Origin: Gymnogyps californianus
Lineage: Eukaryota; Chordata; Aves; Accipitriformes; Cathartidae
NCBI RefSeq assembly: GCF_018139145.2
Contig: NC_059471.1
Span: 203,875,494-203,939,493 of the forward strand
DNA: 64,000 nt
Direction of reading: 5' to 3'
The position numbers were made by a program, and so were the translations under genes. Each line of letters begins with the position of its first letter. The first letter of the stretch is position 1. The notes under the pieces were generated by a model. The model had not been told where the DNA came from. It searched no databases and was given only the letters and a program-made list of their open reading frames with translations. This document shows positions 1 through 14,800 of the stretch, piece by piece.

Positions 1-1977
1 CCCTGTAATCATTTCTTGGCTGACCAAAGGCTACTCTGGTCTCTTGACAAACAGATGTACTCTTCATTCTTCCCACCTGAAGTGACATGTTACACCAAGC
101 ATGGATGAAGCCAGGTTCTAGCACTATAAAAAGCCAGCTAAGCCCTGGTAGGAAATTATCGTCCTAATATGTTTTACCTATGCTCCAGTTGAGTCGGGTG
201 CTTTAAATCAAAAATGACTGATACATGTCAAACATTTGATACCTTGGAAAGATGTTTATTGCGTGCTTGTTCTCGGAGACCTCTTGCTGCATATCTCATA
301 GTTAAATGTCTTCAGGTAAAGAAGGTACATTACTTTGTATGGACTTGCTTGCAAGTTGGACTTCTAATGATCTTGGTTTGTTTGCTTACTGTCCATGTTA
401 AAACTCGCAAGAATTGTTCTGAGTTGAGCTATGCCTTGTTTTAATAAGAAGTGATTTTTTTTTCCTCAATGAGCTTATGTAAGTAATTATAGAAAGTAAT
501 TAGAGAACTTCATAGGAAAAATATCCCGTGTCTTCAGCTGATGACCATCTACACATTTATTTTTTCCTAAAAGTTTTTCTAAAATATAGCATGTGTGTGC
601 TTCTGAGAAGATGCATAGAAAGTTGGAACCACCTGCACTGGATGACAGGTTGTTCAAGGCATTGGAAGTGGTAGGAGGGAAAGCTGAATTGCACAGCTGT
701 GCTGTCACAGCTGTGCCACGTTGTGCAGTTCATGCACCTTTGTAGGTAGTTGTAATGGAAATCATCTGTCTCTTTCCCCTGTGCCATTCTTGCCACATTA
801 ATACATGACAGAGGCAGCATGAGTGGATGAATAAACTTGGAATGCCTTAAATTCAGATCCACACTCTAATCGCTGTGTGGCCTTGGAAAATACCTTTCTT
901 CACACAGCATCTGAAACACTGACCATGCTTCAACAAATTTGGGAAGTCTCGATTTGTTATTCATTATATAGTAGCTTGAAAAAACTGAGTAAAGGCCCAT
1001 TTGAAAGAAATCTTTTATGTAGGTAGAACAGACATTTAAAATTGTAGACATATAACACTTTCTCCTATTCAGGGCAATGACGGGAAAGCTGTATTGTGAA
1101 CAGGTAAATAGTTTATCCAAAACAAGTAATTTGTAATACGTGAAGTTCATTGCAGTGAAGAATGGTTAAGAGGCGCTTTCAGAGGCAGAATACGAAGTAG
1201 TTGTCACTTGGACTCTCAGGTTGATGTGCATCTATTTCATTCATGTGCGATTAGGTCTGAGTTTCTTTAGTTTGCACAGTTAGAAGTCATAAATGATGCA
1301 AGTTAAAATAGAAGCCATCTTTTTAGATCTGAAGTTGCATGTAAATGTAGAACTAAAGAGATTTTTAAGGGAGAGGAACAGATAAAAAATGCCCTACAAA
1401 CCCACTTTTGTGTTTGAGTATGTCTTTCAGTGTTGTCTGTTCAGTTTTGTTCTGTAGAAGGTTGAGAGTTTGGTTTCTTGTTTTTAAGAGCTATTGTATG
1501 TAGTGAGGGAAACAGGAACAAGTGACCTCTTCAGGAATTATTTTGCACATTCACTTTGGAGGCTGTGTATTAGAGGGTTATCACTTGTGGGTATTCCTGC
1601 AGCATTCTAAATAATAGATTTTATTACCTATGGCAAATAATGTGCCTGAAAGATGAGTGAGCTGATTTATGTAAAACGTCTGGAATGAGGAAATATTCTG
1701 CACTGACAGTTATGCTGCTTTTGTAGCAGGGTTTGATAAAGCGAATTGAAACTTAAATATAAGCTCATTCAGTTTTCAAAACGAAACAGTGTCCTTAGTT
1801 GGGCAGATCTGTTTGGTTACCTGGATTTTCAAAAGATGTCAGAATATTCCAAGGGGATTAATTTGATACCTGGGAATATCCATGAGGAGTGGCAAACACA
1901 GAAAAGCAAGTAAAAAAAATTTCATATATAAATTTTAACTTGAGTTTCCTAAAAGATGATAATTATCGTAATAATGA

Positions 1978-2010
1978 CAGTAGTAGTAGTAGTAGTAATA
2001 ATAATAGCAA
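1978..2010 (+). repeat. (GTA)n / (ATA)n microsatellite
   Basis: About six tandem AGT units followed by several AAT units. Simple sequence in intron. Confidence 0.9.
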
Positions 2011-4602
2011 TAAGGCTTATGTGATTATACCAATTTTGTCTAAGAATTTTTAAATCTTTGCTAATTTGGTTCAAAAATATGAAGTTTCGGTAATCTTGTG
2101 AAAATCAGCAACTGTGGAGAGAAACCTTAATTAATGTGCCCCCAGAGAACAGTGTTTCATGTGGCAGTAGCACGCTTGTACTGACAGTTGTCACACGTGT
2201 ACCTACAGACCAGACAGAGTTTATCTTGTCTCTCTTGCTGGGGAGCAAAGGACTGTGGATATGGGATGAAACAGTGAGGGTCCGGGGGGGCAGAGAAGCT
2301 CAGGGTAACAGAGACAGAGCAAATTTAGGGATCAAACCCACGGATTTTTAGAAAAACATTTTTCATTATTTCTCTGCTTATAAAACAGCTTGTTAAGAAA
2401 TATATTGTTTCACCAGATGCTGGTTTTGGATCCCAAATAACAGTTAGAGCTGAAAAAGCCAGAAGGGTTAAACAATAGATTATATAAAAGTCCTGCAAAG
2501 GTATTATTCTGGGCTAATTTCAGTAAAGTTACCATTTTTGTACAAGTTTCTTCCAAGGAACAATAAAATGAGCTGGTGATGTCTTATCTTGATATTGAAT
2601 AAAATCTGACATGATATTGTGCACAAAAACAGATGAAGAACATAAGTCTCCTAAAAACAATAGCTTGTTTTCTTGGAGTCGTAGTACAGCATTGTTTTTT
2701 GCCAAACCACCTCAATAGTCCCATCTCACTCTTCTATGGCTTATCTTTTCTTATCTGTGAAAAGAAATGCTGTTATATCTCTTTGGATTAAGTAAACCAT
2801 TAAAGAAGTATCAGTTTTCTGTAATAGTTTTATGATAGATGAGGGGAAACATCTGATGATTTCCTAAAACAATAATGTACATAAATCAATTTTTTTGTTA
2901 TTGTTTTGTAAATATCATTAAAGATGGAGATAGAGATACAGTGAAATATCTTACCTGATAAGTATAAGTAAATAAATAAAAATATGTATCATCAAATGAC
3001 CTTGAATGTGAAAGATCTGCCTGAGGCCTGAGGAAACAGGTCTGTTACACAATATGAAGCATGAGAGGATGGCAATAGTAAATTTTCCTCTATTTGCAAC
3101 AGTGTGTCTGGAGTAAAATTATTTAAGTCGGGTGTTTGGAGGAATGAATACATGAGTTGCTCTTAAATTTGTATATTTAATAAACAAGTGCTGTTGCTCA
3201 TATTATATTTCAGCGTTAAATGTAAAGGTACTTTTTTCTTACATCCAACAAATAGCCAAATAAAAGGTTTCTTTTCACATATAAAATCACCCACAAAATT
3301 CTGATTTGTCGGCGGTGCTTACCTTTGCTTGAAGGAAAGTACTGTTGCTTGATTGCTAGAAATATTTTAGCATTTCACCTGATGTAGCTGCCCTAAATTT
3401 AGGGCTGATAATACATTTCCTTGCTCTGAGAACGAAAATGGTGGAAATACCATTACAGTGGTCAGCGCGTAATAAGATACCAGTGCAGAGGAACTGGTGC
3501 AAAAGGATGGTGAGGGCTGTCCTTGTGGTGTAAGCACCGGACACGAGGTGTGAGATGGTATTTACCTCAAACGTACCAGACACATCGGGATGTCTCACTA
3601 GTTTTATGTTGGACTACCAGAGCATCTCCGCCAGCAGAACGGGAAATTTCTGTGCATAAGCTCTTCTTGCTTTTCTTTGGTAGAGTGTCACTCAAAAAAG
3701 TGTGTACCTGGGATTCACTTGCTCTGTTATTTCTTTTTTGCCTGAGGATTTTTGGCCTTGCTGAGCTGAGAAATATGTATGACTTATAGCTGAAAATTGT
3801 TGTTTTTTCTGCAGTAGCAGTGCGTCAGGTGGCAAATGCTGATTACACGTGTGGAATTGTGTCATTACGAGAAGTGATGAATTCCTGCTTAAATCTCTAA
3901 CTCTTTTTTTTAATCAAGTTAATACCCTAAATCATTAATATCCCCTTTTATAGCCAAAGAAACGGGCCTTGACACCAGAGTTAAATCTAGGTCTTCCAGC
4001 TCAGTGATGTGAAGACTGACATTGTCACCAGGGCAAGGTATTCGCTCTTCCATCATTTTCCTGTCTCTCTGATACATCAGTGATACCTTGGAGCTTCGTC
4101 TTTAGATCTCAAAATCCTTGCAAAAGAAGCAGAGAAGTACCCAGCAGCTTCATTTTACATTTAGTGTAATTAATCGCACTATTTGAAGCATTTTTTTGCC
4201 GTGCTGGAGTTCTGTTTGACCCTTTTTTTTTTTTTTTTTTATGCTTTCTACCAAAGAGGAATGGAAGTGTTCTGGGAAATGCTGAGTGTGTGGCTTTTTA
4301 TGGAATTTGGCCGGTTTTAAGAGATTTGGCCACTTAAGTGTAATTTAGTGATATTCTAGAGATTATTCCTCCTGTCTCTTATAATTACCCTGGCAAGTGC
4401 CAAGTTACCCCATAAATAAAAGATTTTTCAGGAAAAGAGCAGGTTCGTCCGACTGTGTTAAACACAAACACCCTCCTCCTTTCCTGAATCAAGACAGAAA
4501 AAAATGCAGTGTCTTCCTCTAAATATACACTTGTGTTTTTTGCTGCTTTTAATTTTGCACTTTGGTTCATTTCTGCAGTTACTTGAGTTGTATCAACAAT
4601 TA

Positions 4603-4626
4603 TTAAAAAAAAAAAAAAAAAAAAAA
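4603..4626 (+). repeat. Poly-A run
   Basis: About 24 consecutive A, followed by more A-rich sequence. It could be a microsatellite or a retroposition tail, but no retrogene is recognisable before it. Confidence 0.8.
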
Positions 4627-7600
4627 GAAAAGAAAAAAACCCCGCAGCCGTTTTCAGCTCTTGTTGTTCTTGGCACAGGATCAGTTCTGGTGTCCAACTG
4701 GTAGGACCTGAAACTTGGTGCTTAACAAGTGCCTGTAGTCAAAACAGTTGGTGTGTGCGAGCGCTGATCTGGTATTTGCTGCGGCAGGTCATCTGCCTGA
4801 TTTTTTACCGTGTGCAGAATACCTAATCACGTTGCTGGGTTTCTCTGACGGCATCTGTGGCAATGTGAATCGTTTCACGTTCCAAAAGTACATGTTTACA
4901 GTCGTCGTAGAATCAGATTAAGTTGGCAGCCTGCTTCTCTCTGTAAGTGGCTCAGTTTACATTTCTTCTTCTAGCAGGATGTTTTGCATAATTTTGCTGA
5001 TCCTACTCGCTTGTAGACTTTGTGAAATGGAGAATTGTTTTAGTGGGTTTATGTCAGAAAGTGAAGCTTGTGTTTATTGTAAATAAACACCAGCAGAACG
5101 GTGGTTATTTTAGCACTTGATAATTTCCCAATTATGTCATTTGACCTGGAATGAAGCTTGCGATTGTCGAGCAGCGTTTTATGCAGTGGATCAGTCCGGG
5201 GGTTTGAGCTGGCAGTTTATTTCCTTTGTCAGTTTACAAGAAGTATCAAAATGAAACCGACTGTGCTGTTTCCTTTCCAGTGCGCAGTGCAAGAAGGGTG
5301 GAACGGTTTGCGGATATTATTTCCAAACTTTTTCAGCTGGACTTGGAATAGTGTTTTGTCAGAAAAGCTGGTAAAGTTATCCTTCGGTCTTGCAACGTTA
5401 TGCTGTAGTTTGCTAACATCAAATCCAAGTTTATTTTTGCTTAACCTCATGTACTGGATTTTGTTAGGTTTTTTTCAGACTGTGGCTGCAAAATGAAAGT
5501 GCTTACAAGGTGTTTATGAACTCTTGTTATGAACCAGCTGCCAGTTACTGCAGGACGACACATTTCTGCGAGCAGTCTAGTTGTTCAGTTTTCTGGTCGC
5601 TGGCTGTCGCTTTTTGGGCATGTGTGGGTTTTTTCTGTTTTGGTTTTATTAGAATTAATGCCAAGTACATTTGCAAACTTTGAACTGAGATCAGTACAAG
5701 GTGGCAGGTTTCACTTACTATTTACTGAAATTGTAAGTATACATTGCTCAACTTTGCATAGTGAAGGGCTGTGCAACAAAACACCTCAGGATATGCTGTA
5801 AATAGAAAAACTGTAATTTCTGCATAGGTAGTGTATGGAGTTACCATAAGTAACATCTTCATCAACAGGACTGTGATATGTTACTGGAACATAATCTCGT
5901 TGTGGATGAGATACTAAATTTCATTACCATCTGCTTAAATATTGTAAATGGGGAATAACAAACAGTATTCATATTGTGTTAAGGGCAGTCGGATCAGTTA
6001 CTTTATGCTATTTTAAGTAAAAGGGCTATGAACTCAAGGGTTATGATGAATACAAGCTTAAAAGGAGTTGTATTACTGTAAATGTTTACTAACGGCAAAT
6101 AACTTTCTCACCTTTCTGGGTTTTAGCAATTATGTTTTGTTTGTTTCTACCAAATGTAATACCAGGCTATAATCTGTAAGACTGGGTCTCTGAGTTATTT
6201 GTGGGTCAACCTAAAATTGATTTTTGCTTTAGGCCTCTTGTACGCAGGAAGTCGGATCGTGCTAAATAAGAGTAATGTTTCAAAATGACTAGTGCTGACA
6301 AAGTTCTAGTCTTTCTCTTCTGACAACGTTAGAGGGAATTTTTTTTTGTTTTGTTTCAACTACCTGCAAAAAAATACTGAAAGACCAAAGGCATATCTTT
6401 ATCTACGCTCAAGCTGTATCGTGACTTTTTTCCTTTGCAATCTTCTGTGTCTCACCGATGGAGAAGACACTTAACTGTAGGCAAAAACTGTTCACTTGAT
6501 TTGATCAATTTTGAGTAGCGCGTGTTGGGTAAGAATGGATGTAGGTGGGATATACTAAGAAATGTTTTTTGTTTGTAGTCCAAATAAGAGATATCTGCAG
6601 TTTCAGGATCATATAAAGATCTTTTTGGGTACAAAACTACTGCAGTCCACCTGGAAACATATGGTTGGCGTATTTTGCTGGCAACATATTTACTGTTCTG
6701 TCGTTGTCTGTGAGGTTTGCTGTGAGCTAAGTGAGTGCTTGATCTTGTGTGAGAGAGTCGAGGCAAAAATTCGAGAAGAGACTTTCTACTCAGAATGTGG
6801 TTTTGCCTCTTTTTCCCACACGCTGTGCTTGTGGCTGTGGAGCTCATGTTGCCTCTCTATTGCTTTGCTTTTTTGCTTATGATTAGAAGGAGATGTGGCG
6901 TTTCCTGCAAAACAGCTGCTAGTATTCCCTGGTGACCCGTCAGAAAGGATCCAGTGGAATTACAGATTCAAAGGCAGACCTAGAGGACTTTGGCAGCTGC
7001 AGCAGAGGTTTTGGGGAAAGGTAGGGGGTTGCATTGTGTAGGATGCAGGAAGGAGAATTAGAAATGGAGTACAAAGGCATGGGAGAGAAGCTCTGGAGGT
7101 TCAGGGACTGTTAAGTCTCCAACAACATAAGGACTTCACATCTACAAACAATTCAGATTTGGCTGAGAAAGTTGGACTATATCCATGTTTCCATAGGACG
7201 TGGAGAATCTCCTGGAATAGTTTAAGATCGTTCGCAATGCTACTGATGTAGAGTTTGCAATGCACATTAGGACAATATGTAGCATTGGGCTTTTAGACTC
7301 TTGCCACTAACTAGAAAAAGTAACAGATATTGATCTGAAATTGGTTCTTTAGAAAGTGCAGTTAATTCAGTGAGAGAGTGTTAAACTTTCCTCCGAGATT
7401 AATGTCATTAATACATTAACTGTTTGACAGCAGAAGTCACATGTTGCTTGTCACTTGCTGCAGCGGCTGCGCTGAGACAGCTGAGAGGTTGCAGGAGGAT
7501 TAATGCGGTAAAGAGGATTGTAACTTTGATTGTGTTCTCTCTGCTCTTGGATTTGACAGCAACTGGTATTTAGAAACAAAACAGAATATGTGTTATTTAT

Positions 7601-10600
7601 GTGGAGTGTAAACATCCATTTGGAAGTATTTAAATGAATAGGAAAAGTTCTCTTTCATATTTTAAACTTAAGCACACATTCATAGCATTGCAGGCTTCTG
7701 CAGAAACTGAAACGCATGTAGAATTTAGGGTAGTATCTTATGAGTGATAACTGGTTTTCTAGTTGCCTTGCAGGATTTTTTCATTTTTTAGGGGCAAAAG
7801 TTTTCATTCTGCTTTAGGTTCATGTATGTTCAGTGACTATGCCACTTCTGTATGTAAACAGGGACAGCCATGTCCATAGCTGTGTGTGTACGAGTTCACC
7901 TGCCCTGCTAGATCTGATCTGTCTACACATGAACTGCAAACGAGCATGGAAATTTTTACACAGATGGATGGTTGTCTCCTGAATATGTTAGTATGTGAAT
8001 ATCTAATTTTATAACAACTATTGGATGTGCAAATGTCTTTTATTCACATATTAATTTATTACATAGGCTGTATAATAGCAGATTTTTATATTGTGTGTAA
8101 TTCGTTGTATATATGTAAAACATGAATAGACAAATTAGTAGAAATTTTTAAAAAATGGATGACCGGGAAACTCAGTTTGATAGAGGAGCACCGCCACCTG
8201 GTTTAAGCAGTTGATTTTGACAGCTGACAGCCTTCTTGCTTTGTCATATATTCCCATTATTATTCTTTGAAACTTATTACCAATGTCTAAGGCTGATTCA
8301 CTACCACATATGTAGTAAGGAAGGAGGAAGCGAGAGGTGACTTAATAGCTCTTGAGAAGGAATATATCAATATGCAGTTATGATTTATGCCCGCACCATC
8401 GAGATTTGTCTATGAGGTTTCATGCCTTCAGCAAGTCCAGCCTCCTGCGGCTGTGCTTGCCCAGCTCAAACAGTGGTTTTCTGCCCCCTTGGAGGGAGTT
8501 ACTCTTCCAGCTCTCCACTGTGGCCCTACCTGCAAGGTGTTGCTGCCATCTTCTCCTGCTGACACTAAAGTGATGTTCGCTTACATGAGTAAACGTGCGG
8601 ATTTTACCCATCCGAGCAGTGTCTGAGAACACCGACGGTTGTGTGGCACTGGCTATTTACGTTCTTCCTCCTGTATGACTTTACAGTGGTCATAATTTCC
8701 ATTTTGCTTCTAGGAGATTTCAAGAGAAGCTGGGTAATGCTGATAATTCTCAAATATGTATCAGAGTCTGTCTAAAATGTGGAAGACTTTCAGTAGCCAT
8801 GTTTTGGGGGAAGAGGGGAGTTTGAGCAGGTAAAAGGAAACGCCAAATATAGCAGTTGGTTCTGATCACAAGAATGACCACCAATCTGACAGTCAGATAA
8901 AATAAGTAATCTTATAATCTTTTCCTTTCCTATCTTTTAAGTAAACATTTATTTAAAATAGTGGGGTGCACTTTATTACATTGTCATATCACAACAGTGC
9001 CTCTTCCACCATTTTCTATGTTATAGTAAAAAATCCTAAGTTAATGTACTGGTTTGCTCTTGGGAGTTAATAAATTGAGAAATTTGTCTAGGGAAAAGCA
9101 TCCAATGTTTAGCTTGACTAAAAATCCAGTGTAAAGAGACTGTTAAAAAATAACTTGCTATGGCATGTGATACTTAGATGACTTTGAAATATAATTTTAG
9201 ATGGTCAGTATCTTGAATGTCCATCTTTCCGGCAGATTAATTTTAATAACAGAGTAGTGTATTTCACTTCCAAATGTATCCATAGGGATGATATCAAAGA
9301 CACAGTTTACTAGAAGGTAGTCGGTCTTGAGAAAATCAGTAGCCGTGGTGAAGATTGGAGTAATTAATCCTAAATTTATATAATTTGTGTATGGAAATCA
9401 TGTTTGTTCCCAAGTTTCATTTTATATACAGCTTGGTTTTGTTGGTTACATAGCTGTTCCTTTTCATCAGTCCTCAAGTAACTAATGGGAAAGTTGCAAA
9501 TTTTTATTAAGCTAATTTAAATTGTTTCTGAGAAGGTTGGTGGATCTTGAAACAATAACTATTATTTAACGAAATAAATACTCTGTGAATGGAACTCTGC
9601 ATTTCAGAGGCAGATGCGTAGCTTACACGGTTGTTGCCACAAATGTGAAGTGAAATGAATGTAAATTAACTGCATCCTGCAAAGGACTTTTAAAGGCAGA
9701 GGCTGCACACCGAGACGTGTGGTGGGGTGAAAACTGGTAAATGGCAGCTGGCATTTGGGGGGGTGAGGGGAGATACTTTTTGTATTTAAAAAAAATTAAG
9801 ACTGTTTTGTTCTTCAGTTGCAGGAGAATCTGGAGACAATTTCAGCATTTGTAATTAAAGCTGTGAATATGAAGATATGGAAGTGCTTGATCTTTAATAG
9901 AAAATGCCTTTATTTAGTCATTGGAGATAAAATAGAAACAGTTTGGAATATTCTTTACATTTTTTTTTAAGCATTTCTCTTTCTTCTTGAGGTATTCGCC
10001 TATTGCAAATTAATCATGGATGAATCCTTCTACTACTGGCAAGTTTTTACTTGTGAGGATGCCAGACAAATTGCCATGTTTTGATTCTCTGTGGGACAAT
10101 TTTTCTTAGTTATCCTTGAAATGCCAAACTAGCAAGCGCAGGGTTGGTGATGTAAATACAAAACCTTCCCTTGCAGCAGCAGGTCGCTGTTGCTTCCTTA
10201 ACCTGCTCTTGGCTGACGGGGCAATGCTGTGCAAGCTCAAAGAGTAGCACCCACTTGGATTCTTCAAGTTGAGTGCTGAAGGCTTTAGACAAGGAAGCGT
10301 CTTGCTGCGTGTTGAAGGAGAAACTCCAGCTTGTCTGAAGTTCTCGGTCTATACTTAAATTACGCTTGCTGCGTTTGATTACTGTGTCAGTAATGGGGGT
10401 ACCTGGCTGATCCTCGCCGTGGAGGCTCTTGGTGCCAGGGTGCCGGCAAGCTGGAGTCAGCTGCTGCTGACTGGAAAATTCCTCTTCCCCCAGCCTGCCC
10501 ATGCTGCCCGCTGCCTCTGGCTGGGGAGCTCCAGGGCTGGCTGGCTGCAGGGCGAAGGGGTTGGGGAAAGGGTGTTGCCGCAAATGGGGGGACAGGACTG

Positions 10601-11642
10601 TTAAGGATTTATAGCACCTCTCAGCAAAAAAAGCTCTCATCTCTTGTAATACTTTGTAGTTGTGCTTAAGTTCACAGCACCAAGCCCATTGTTTGCAGCA
10701 CACTGTGATGCAGCCAGCTGGCCAAGCACTAGCGCTTCTTCCCTGGAGAAGTATATAATTTGTAAAGAATGGCCAAATACCTTCTTAAAACAATCTTTTT
10801 TTATTTAACAATATCAGGGATAGGGCATTTAGATTTTAAAAAACAATAATAACAACCAATAATAACCAAACCCAAACAATTTTACTGAAGTCTGTCTGTC
10901 CTGAAGCCTATTCTTCTGTTGTGGGGTCAGCAAGGCCTTGCTTTTTGCAGTACTTAAGAGGACTCTTGTGTGAGGGTGAACAGTGCTTACACAAGGGCCT
11001 GACCTCTAGATGCAATGTTTGTAACTGATACATAAACTTCCTGCTTTTTTGCACTTGCCATTTGCTCTGTGTGGAAAAAAACAAGCTTTTACCTTGCTTG
11101 GTGCTTGGAGATAACCTCCAAGCTACGAACCAGGCAGAGCCTGCCTCTCTGGAAGGGCTGGGAGCAGTAGACCACCTACTTCTCAGTCTTCCGGTTTCTT
11201 TCCTTATAGCTTCCCATTAAACTTGAAACAAGATAGTCATAAACTGCCCAATAATCAGGTTACATGAATTCTTCATAAACCATTATAGAAGCAAGCTCCT
11301 GTCTGTCACAGAGTATTTCACCGAGTCATCTGAGCTGTTGTTACATACTCTCCTCTTTCCTTTTTACGTGAAAGAGCTAGGACACCTAGTGTACCTCACA
11401 CAGATGCTGGTGGTTGCTTATTTCTTAAAAAATGGTTTGAGATTTCTTGGTGAAATTTTCTGGGAGATTATTAGCATTTATTTTACTATTTTTTACATTT
11501 TTCAGAGCACTTCACAGAGTTGATTTTTTTTTTTAATTATCATTTGGCTTGGTGACATTCACAACAGTTTCCTCTTCCCTGACTTCTTTTTTTTTCTTTT
11601 AGCCTATGAAATGCTGTAAAGTTTATTATTTTTCCATTACAG

Positions 11643-11865
11643 AACGAAGACACGGTTCAATGTGTAAACCTTCCCCTTCTCCAGCTTCTCCAGCCTGCAA
11701 TTCCAGGACATCCCTAGTACAGATGAAACCGAAATCCTGTATCAGCGGCCATAACCCTGTCAGCAGCAACTCAAAGCCATTCAAAACGCCCAAAGACAAT
11801 CTACTTACCTCCAGTAGCAAACAGCACACAGTCTTTCCTTCAAAAGTATCACGGGATAAACCATG
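11643..11865 (+). CDS. ATXN7L1: ATXN7L1 exon carrying the end of the N-terminal zinc finger
   Basis: The acceptor is the AG at 11641-11642 and the donor the GT at 11866-11867 (GTAAG). The exon opens with two bases of a split Glu codon followed by RRHGSMCKPSPSP. In the family this is the last part of a short zinc finger, so H of RRHG is probably a zinc ligand whose partner cysteines are in the preceding exon outside the window. The remainder is Ser/Pro/Lys-rich (for example FKTPKDNLLTSSSKQ). The frame is open upstream of the acceptor to an ATG at 11606, but that stretch reads as intron. The exon ends after two bases of a Cys codon. Confidence 0.92.
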
Positions 11866-14800
11866 GTAAGTACCAAAATACTAGTTACCAAAGATGTTGG
11901 TGTTCAAAAAGTAAGTATCTCTATGTATATTTCACAGTCATCAAAAAAATCCATGTTCTCATCTTATCTAAGTTTACAGTTTAAGCTTCTACATTTCCTA
12001 AGGGAGGAAACTGGGATGTTTTTAAATTAAAAAAAATATATAGGAAGAGGAAAAAGGACTGGATTACTTTTCTGATGTTCCATCAAATGTCTGCTTTTCT
12101 AAGATGCATATAGCAAGTGAGATATTGACCCAGTTTGCTATCTTTAAGGTCCATCTTCCATTACAGTATCAGCCCTTAAAACTGATGCTTTTAAACAGTA
12201 GGATAATTTTTGCAGAGTTCTTAATATTGGCTTAGCTGATGTTCATGAAAACTTACTGGTTGTAGTCATTTATCTTCAACAGCAGCTGCTGTTGGAGCTC
12301 ATACTGTATTTTGATAATGTCTGATGCCTTATAAGAAGACCGAAGAAAATTCTGGCTGCAAAAATCACTATTTTGGGGGAGTCTTACATCATGTGCTGTG
12401 ATATATATACACATATAGGCTTTGAGACTGCCAGGCCCATCCTCCTGTGACTGTGATGATAGCAGCAGAGTTGCAAAAATGTAAATGAGAGCAGAACTGG
12501 GTCACTATTTTATCCCATAAGAAACTGTTTTGTCTTTAGTTATCTACAGAAAAGATGCTTTGTGATTAGGTCACTAGGTTGGTGACTCAAGAGATCTGGG
12601 TTCAGTTCCTGGTTCTGCACAGGCTACTGTAACGGCTTAGTCTCATCGGCCTCAGTTGTGTGTCTGTGAACTTGAGATAGTAGGACTTCCTTTTTCTTAA
12701 GCTTTATCTACTTACTGTGTAAAGATCCTTCCCTTTTATATGTAATATCTAGCATAAGAAGGTCATGATTTTAGGTAGGGTTTCTGGACACAACTGCCTT
12801 AAAGCAGTAAATAATCTAATGCAAACCATTCACTCATGAGACAAAGCATAAACTCAAATTATGTTAAAGTAATAGCTCATGTTTTCTACCTGCAATGTGC
12901 ACTAGTTGGTATGATTTCAAAGAGAGCAGCTTCTGCCTAGCTGTAGAATTTACTTTGCACTGGAACAAACGATCAAAATCTAATCTTTCTATAAATCTGA
13001 ACCCACCAGCTCTATAAGCATGATGAGCATTGTGGACAATTATGGTATAAAACTCTGAAAATAGAAAATTTGGATGTTTAGATTACATACACGCACACAC
13101 AGAGAGATGAGATAGGGGCTATTCTAGTTAAGGTGTGCCTCATTTACTATTTTAAAAAAATATTGACTGAATAGTGACCTTTTCTTCTGAATGTTGGAGA
13201 GCAATTTTATACAGGAGAGGATTTTTTTTTTTAAGTCTAATTAAAAGAAAATCAGAAAGAACTTTAGAGTATTAACACTATTGACTGTAAACCCGTTTCT
13301 TATCCTAGTGTTACAGATAGCAACTTACCCACATTTCAGCATACTAACTGAATCTATAAACAATATCTTCCGTTCTGGCAACAGATGGCATTCTGTCAGT
13401 CAGTAAAAGCTGGAAGGGAACAAAATAACCGAGCATTTCCATCAATCCCTTTTCCCTTTATTGGGAAACATCCCAAACATTTACTGATGATTAACAAGGT
13501 AGATTTAGCCATTTAAAACTGTTGCACTGCTCTGTTAATACTTTGGCAATGAATATGTCAGTAGTTGTACCTGTGAATTATCCAATTGTTGCGGCTCTGC
13601 TGGGAGATAATACTGTGGTTTTGTTTACCAGTGGGGAAAAATGCGGCATATGGTAGTTAAAGATATTGTAATAAACACATAACAAATCACAAACAGTCTG
13701 AAGTGGAGATCAATGAAATTGTCTTTCAAAATTTACTGTTAAGTGCCTTAGATTACATGACTTGTTAAAGAAAAAATCAGTCCGATAATCATCACAGGTT
13801 ATAGAGAGCTGACAGCTGTTACAGAAGAAAGTGTTCGTTCCTGTTCCATTAGTGGATTATAATTTTTATTTAGAATTCTAGAAAATATTCAGCAGGTCTG
13901 ATTTTCTCAACGGAGAAATTATTCATAAAATTTATTCTTTTTTAAGATTATGCCTTCCATTCAGCTGTCTGTACAAGCCATAGAATGTCACCCACTTATC
14001 TTTTAGACAGAAATACTCAATTGACACAAATACATTTGTCTCAAAAATGCAAATAGGATTCATCATGTATCCAAGTGTGTTGTGGTTTATCATCCTCAGA
14101 AGCTTCCAGTTAATTCAGTGCTTTTGTCTGTTACGTTGTAGTCTTGTACCACAAATATTTACTTGACATAGGTTCTTCCAGACAGTTATCAGATTAGCTT
14201 AATTCAGGAGTTGTATCACTTGTAATGATTGCTTTCCAGACCTGGAATAACCTTGGTTGTGCTTGCCTGATCCTTTCATACGGCATCTCTTTTAAATTTT
14301 AGCTGTTACAATCCGTAGTAGTATTTCAGCAATGGACTCTGCAACAGCATGGCCCAGTAGATCTGTCTGTTGTCATGCCTGCCTGCATGTAGACCCAACT
14401 CTTCTGTTGTTTAATTCATTATAGTTTTGGTTGAGTCATCATCTTAAACATTGGCCGAGTAGCTCTTTCTCTTCTTTGCATCCTGTGTTGTTCTAAGATG
14501 TGCTGCCGAGGTTCGTGGTGCTCCTCGGCTAATGCTTTAAAAAGCATGATCAGAATGATCAGATGAAAGAGATCTGGAACTATTTCATTTTTGTAGCCGC
14601 TGTTTTAATACTTCCCTTCTTGTGGCTGGAATATGAAGGATTATTGTGAATACATCATCCAGAAATATCTGTCAGCTCTGATTTTTTTCCCCTGTATCTC
14701 TCTAACATTGTTGCTATTAATACGGCAGTGCTTAGAGACTGGAGCAGTGCTGGAGCACCACTGCGCTGTGCAGAAGATAAATGTAAACCATCGTTTTCTG

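Larger units (their letters stand above)
1..11642 (+). other. ATXN7L1: ATXN7L1 intron (upstream part)
   Basis: AT-rich non-coding sequence before the first recognised exon. I looked for the exon encoding the cysteine half of the N-terminal zinc finger and did not find it, so it probably lies before the window. Visible are a GTA/ATA microsatellite (1978-2007), a T-run near 4221-4240, an A-run at 4603-4626 and a possible MIR-like scrap near 2290-2350. The short open frames lack family resemblance and splice context. Confidence 0.6.

Noticed and set aside
11606..11642. ATG at 11606 as a start of a short ATXN7L1 form
   Set aside because: The sequence before the acceptor is pyrimidine-rich intron; the ATG is in frame only by chance and the family sequence continues from an upstream exon.
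1..11642. Search for the exon with the cysteine half of the ATXN7L1 zinc finger
   Set aside because: No matching sequence was found by eye; it probably lies before the window.
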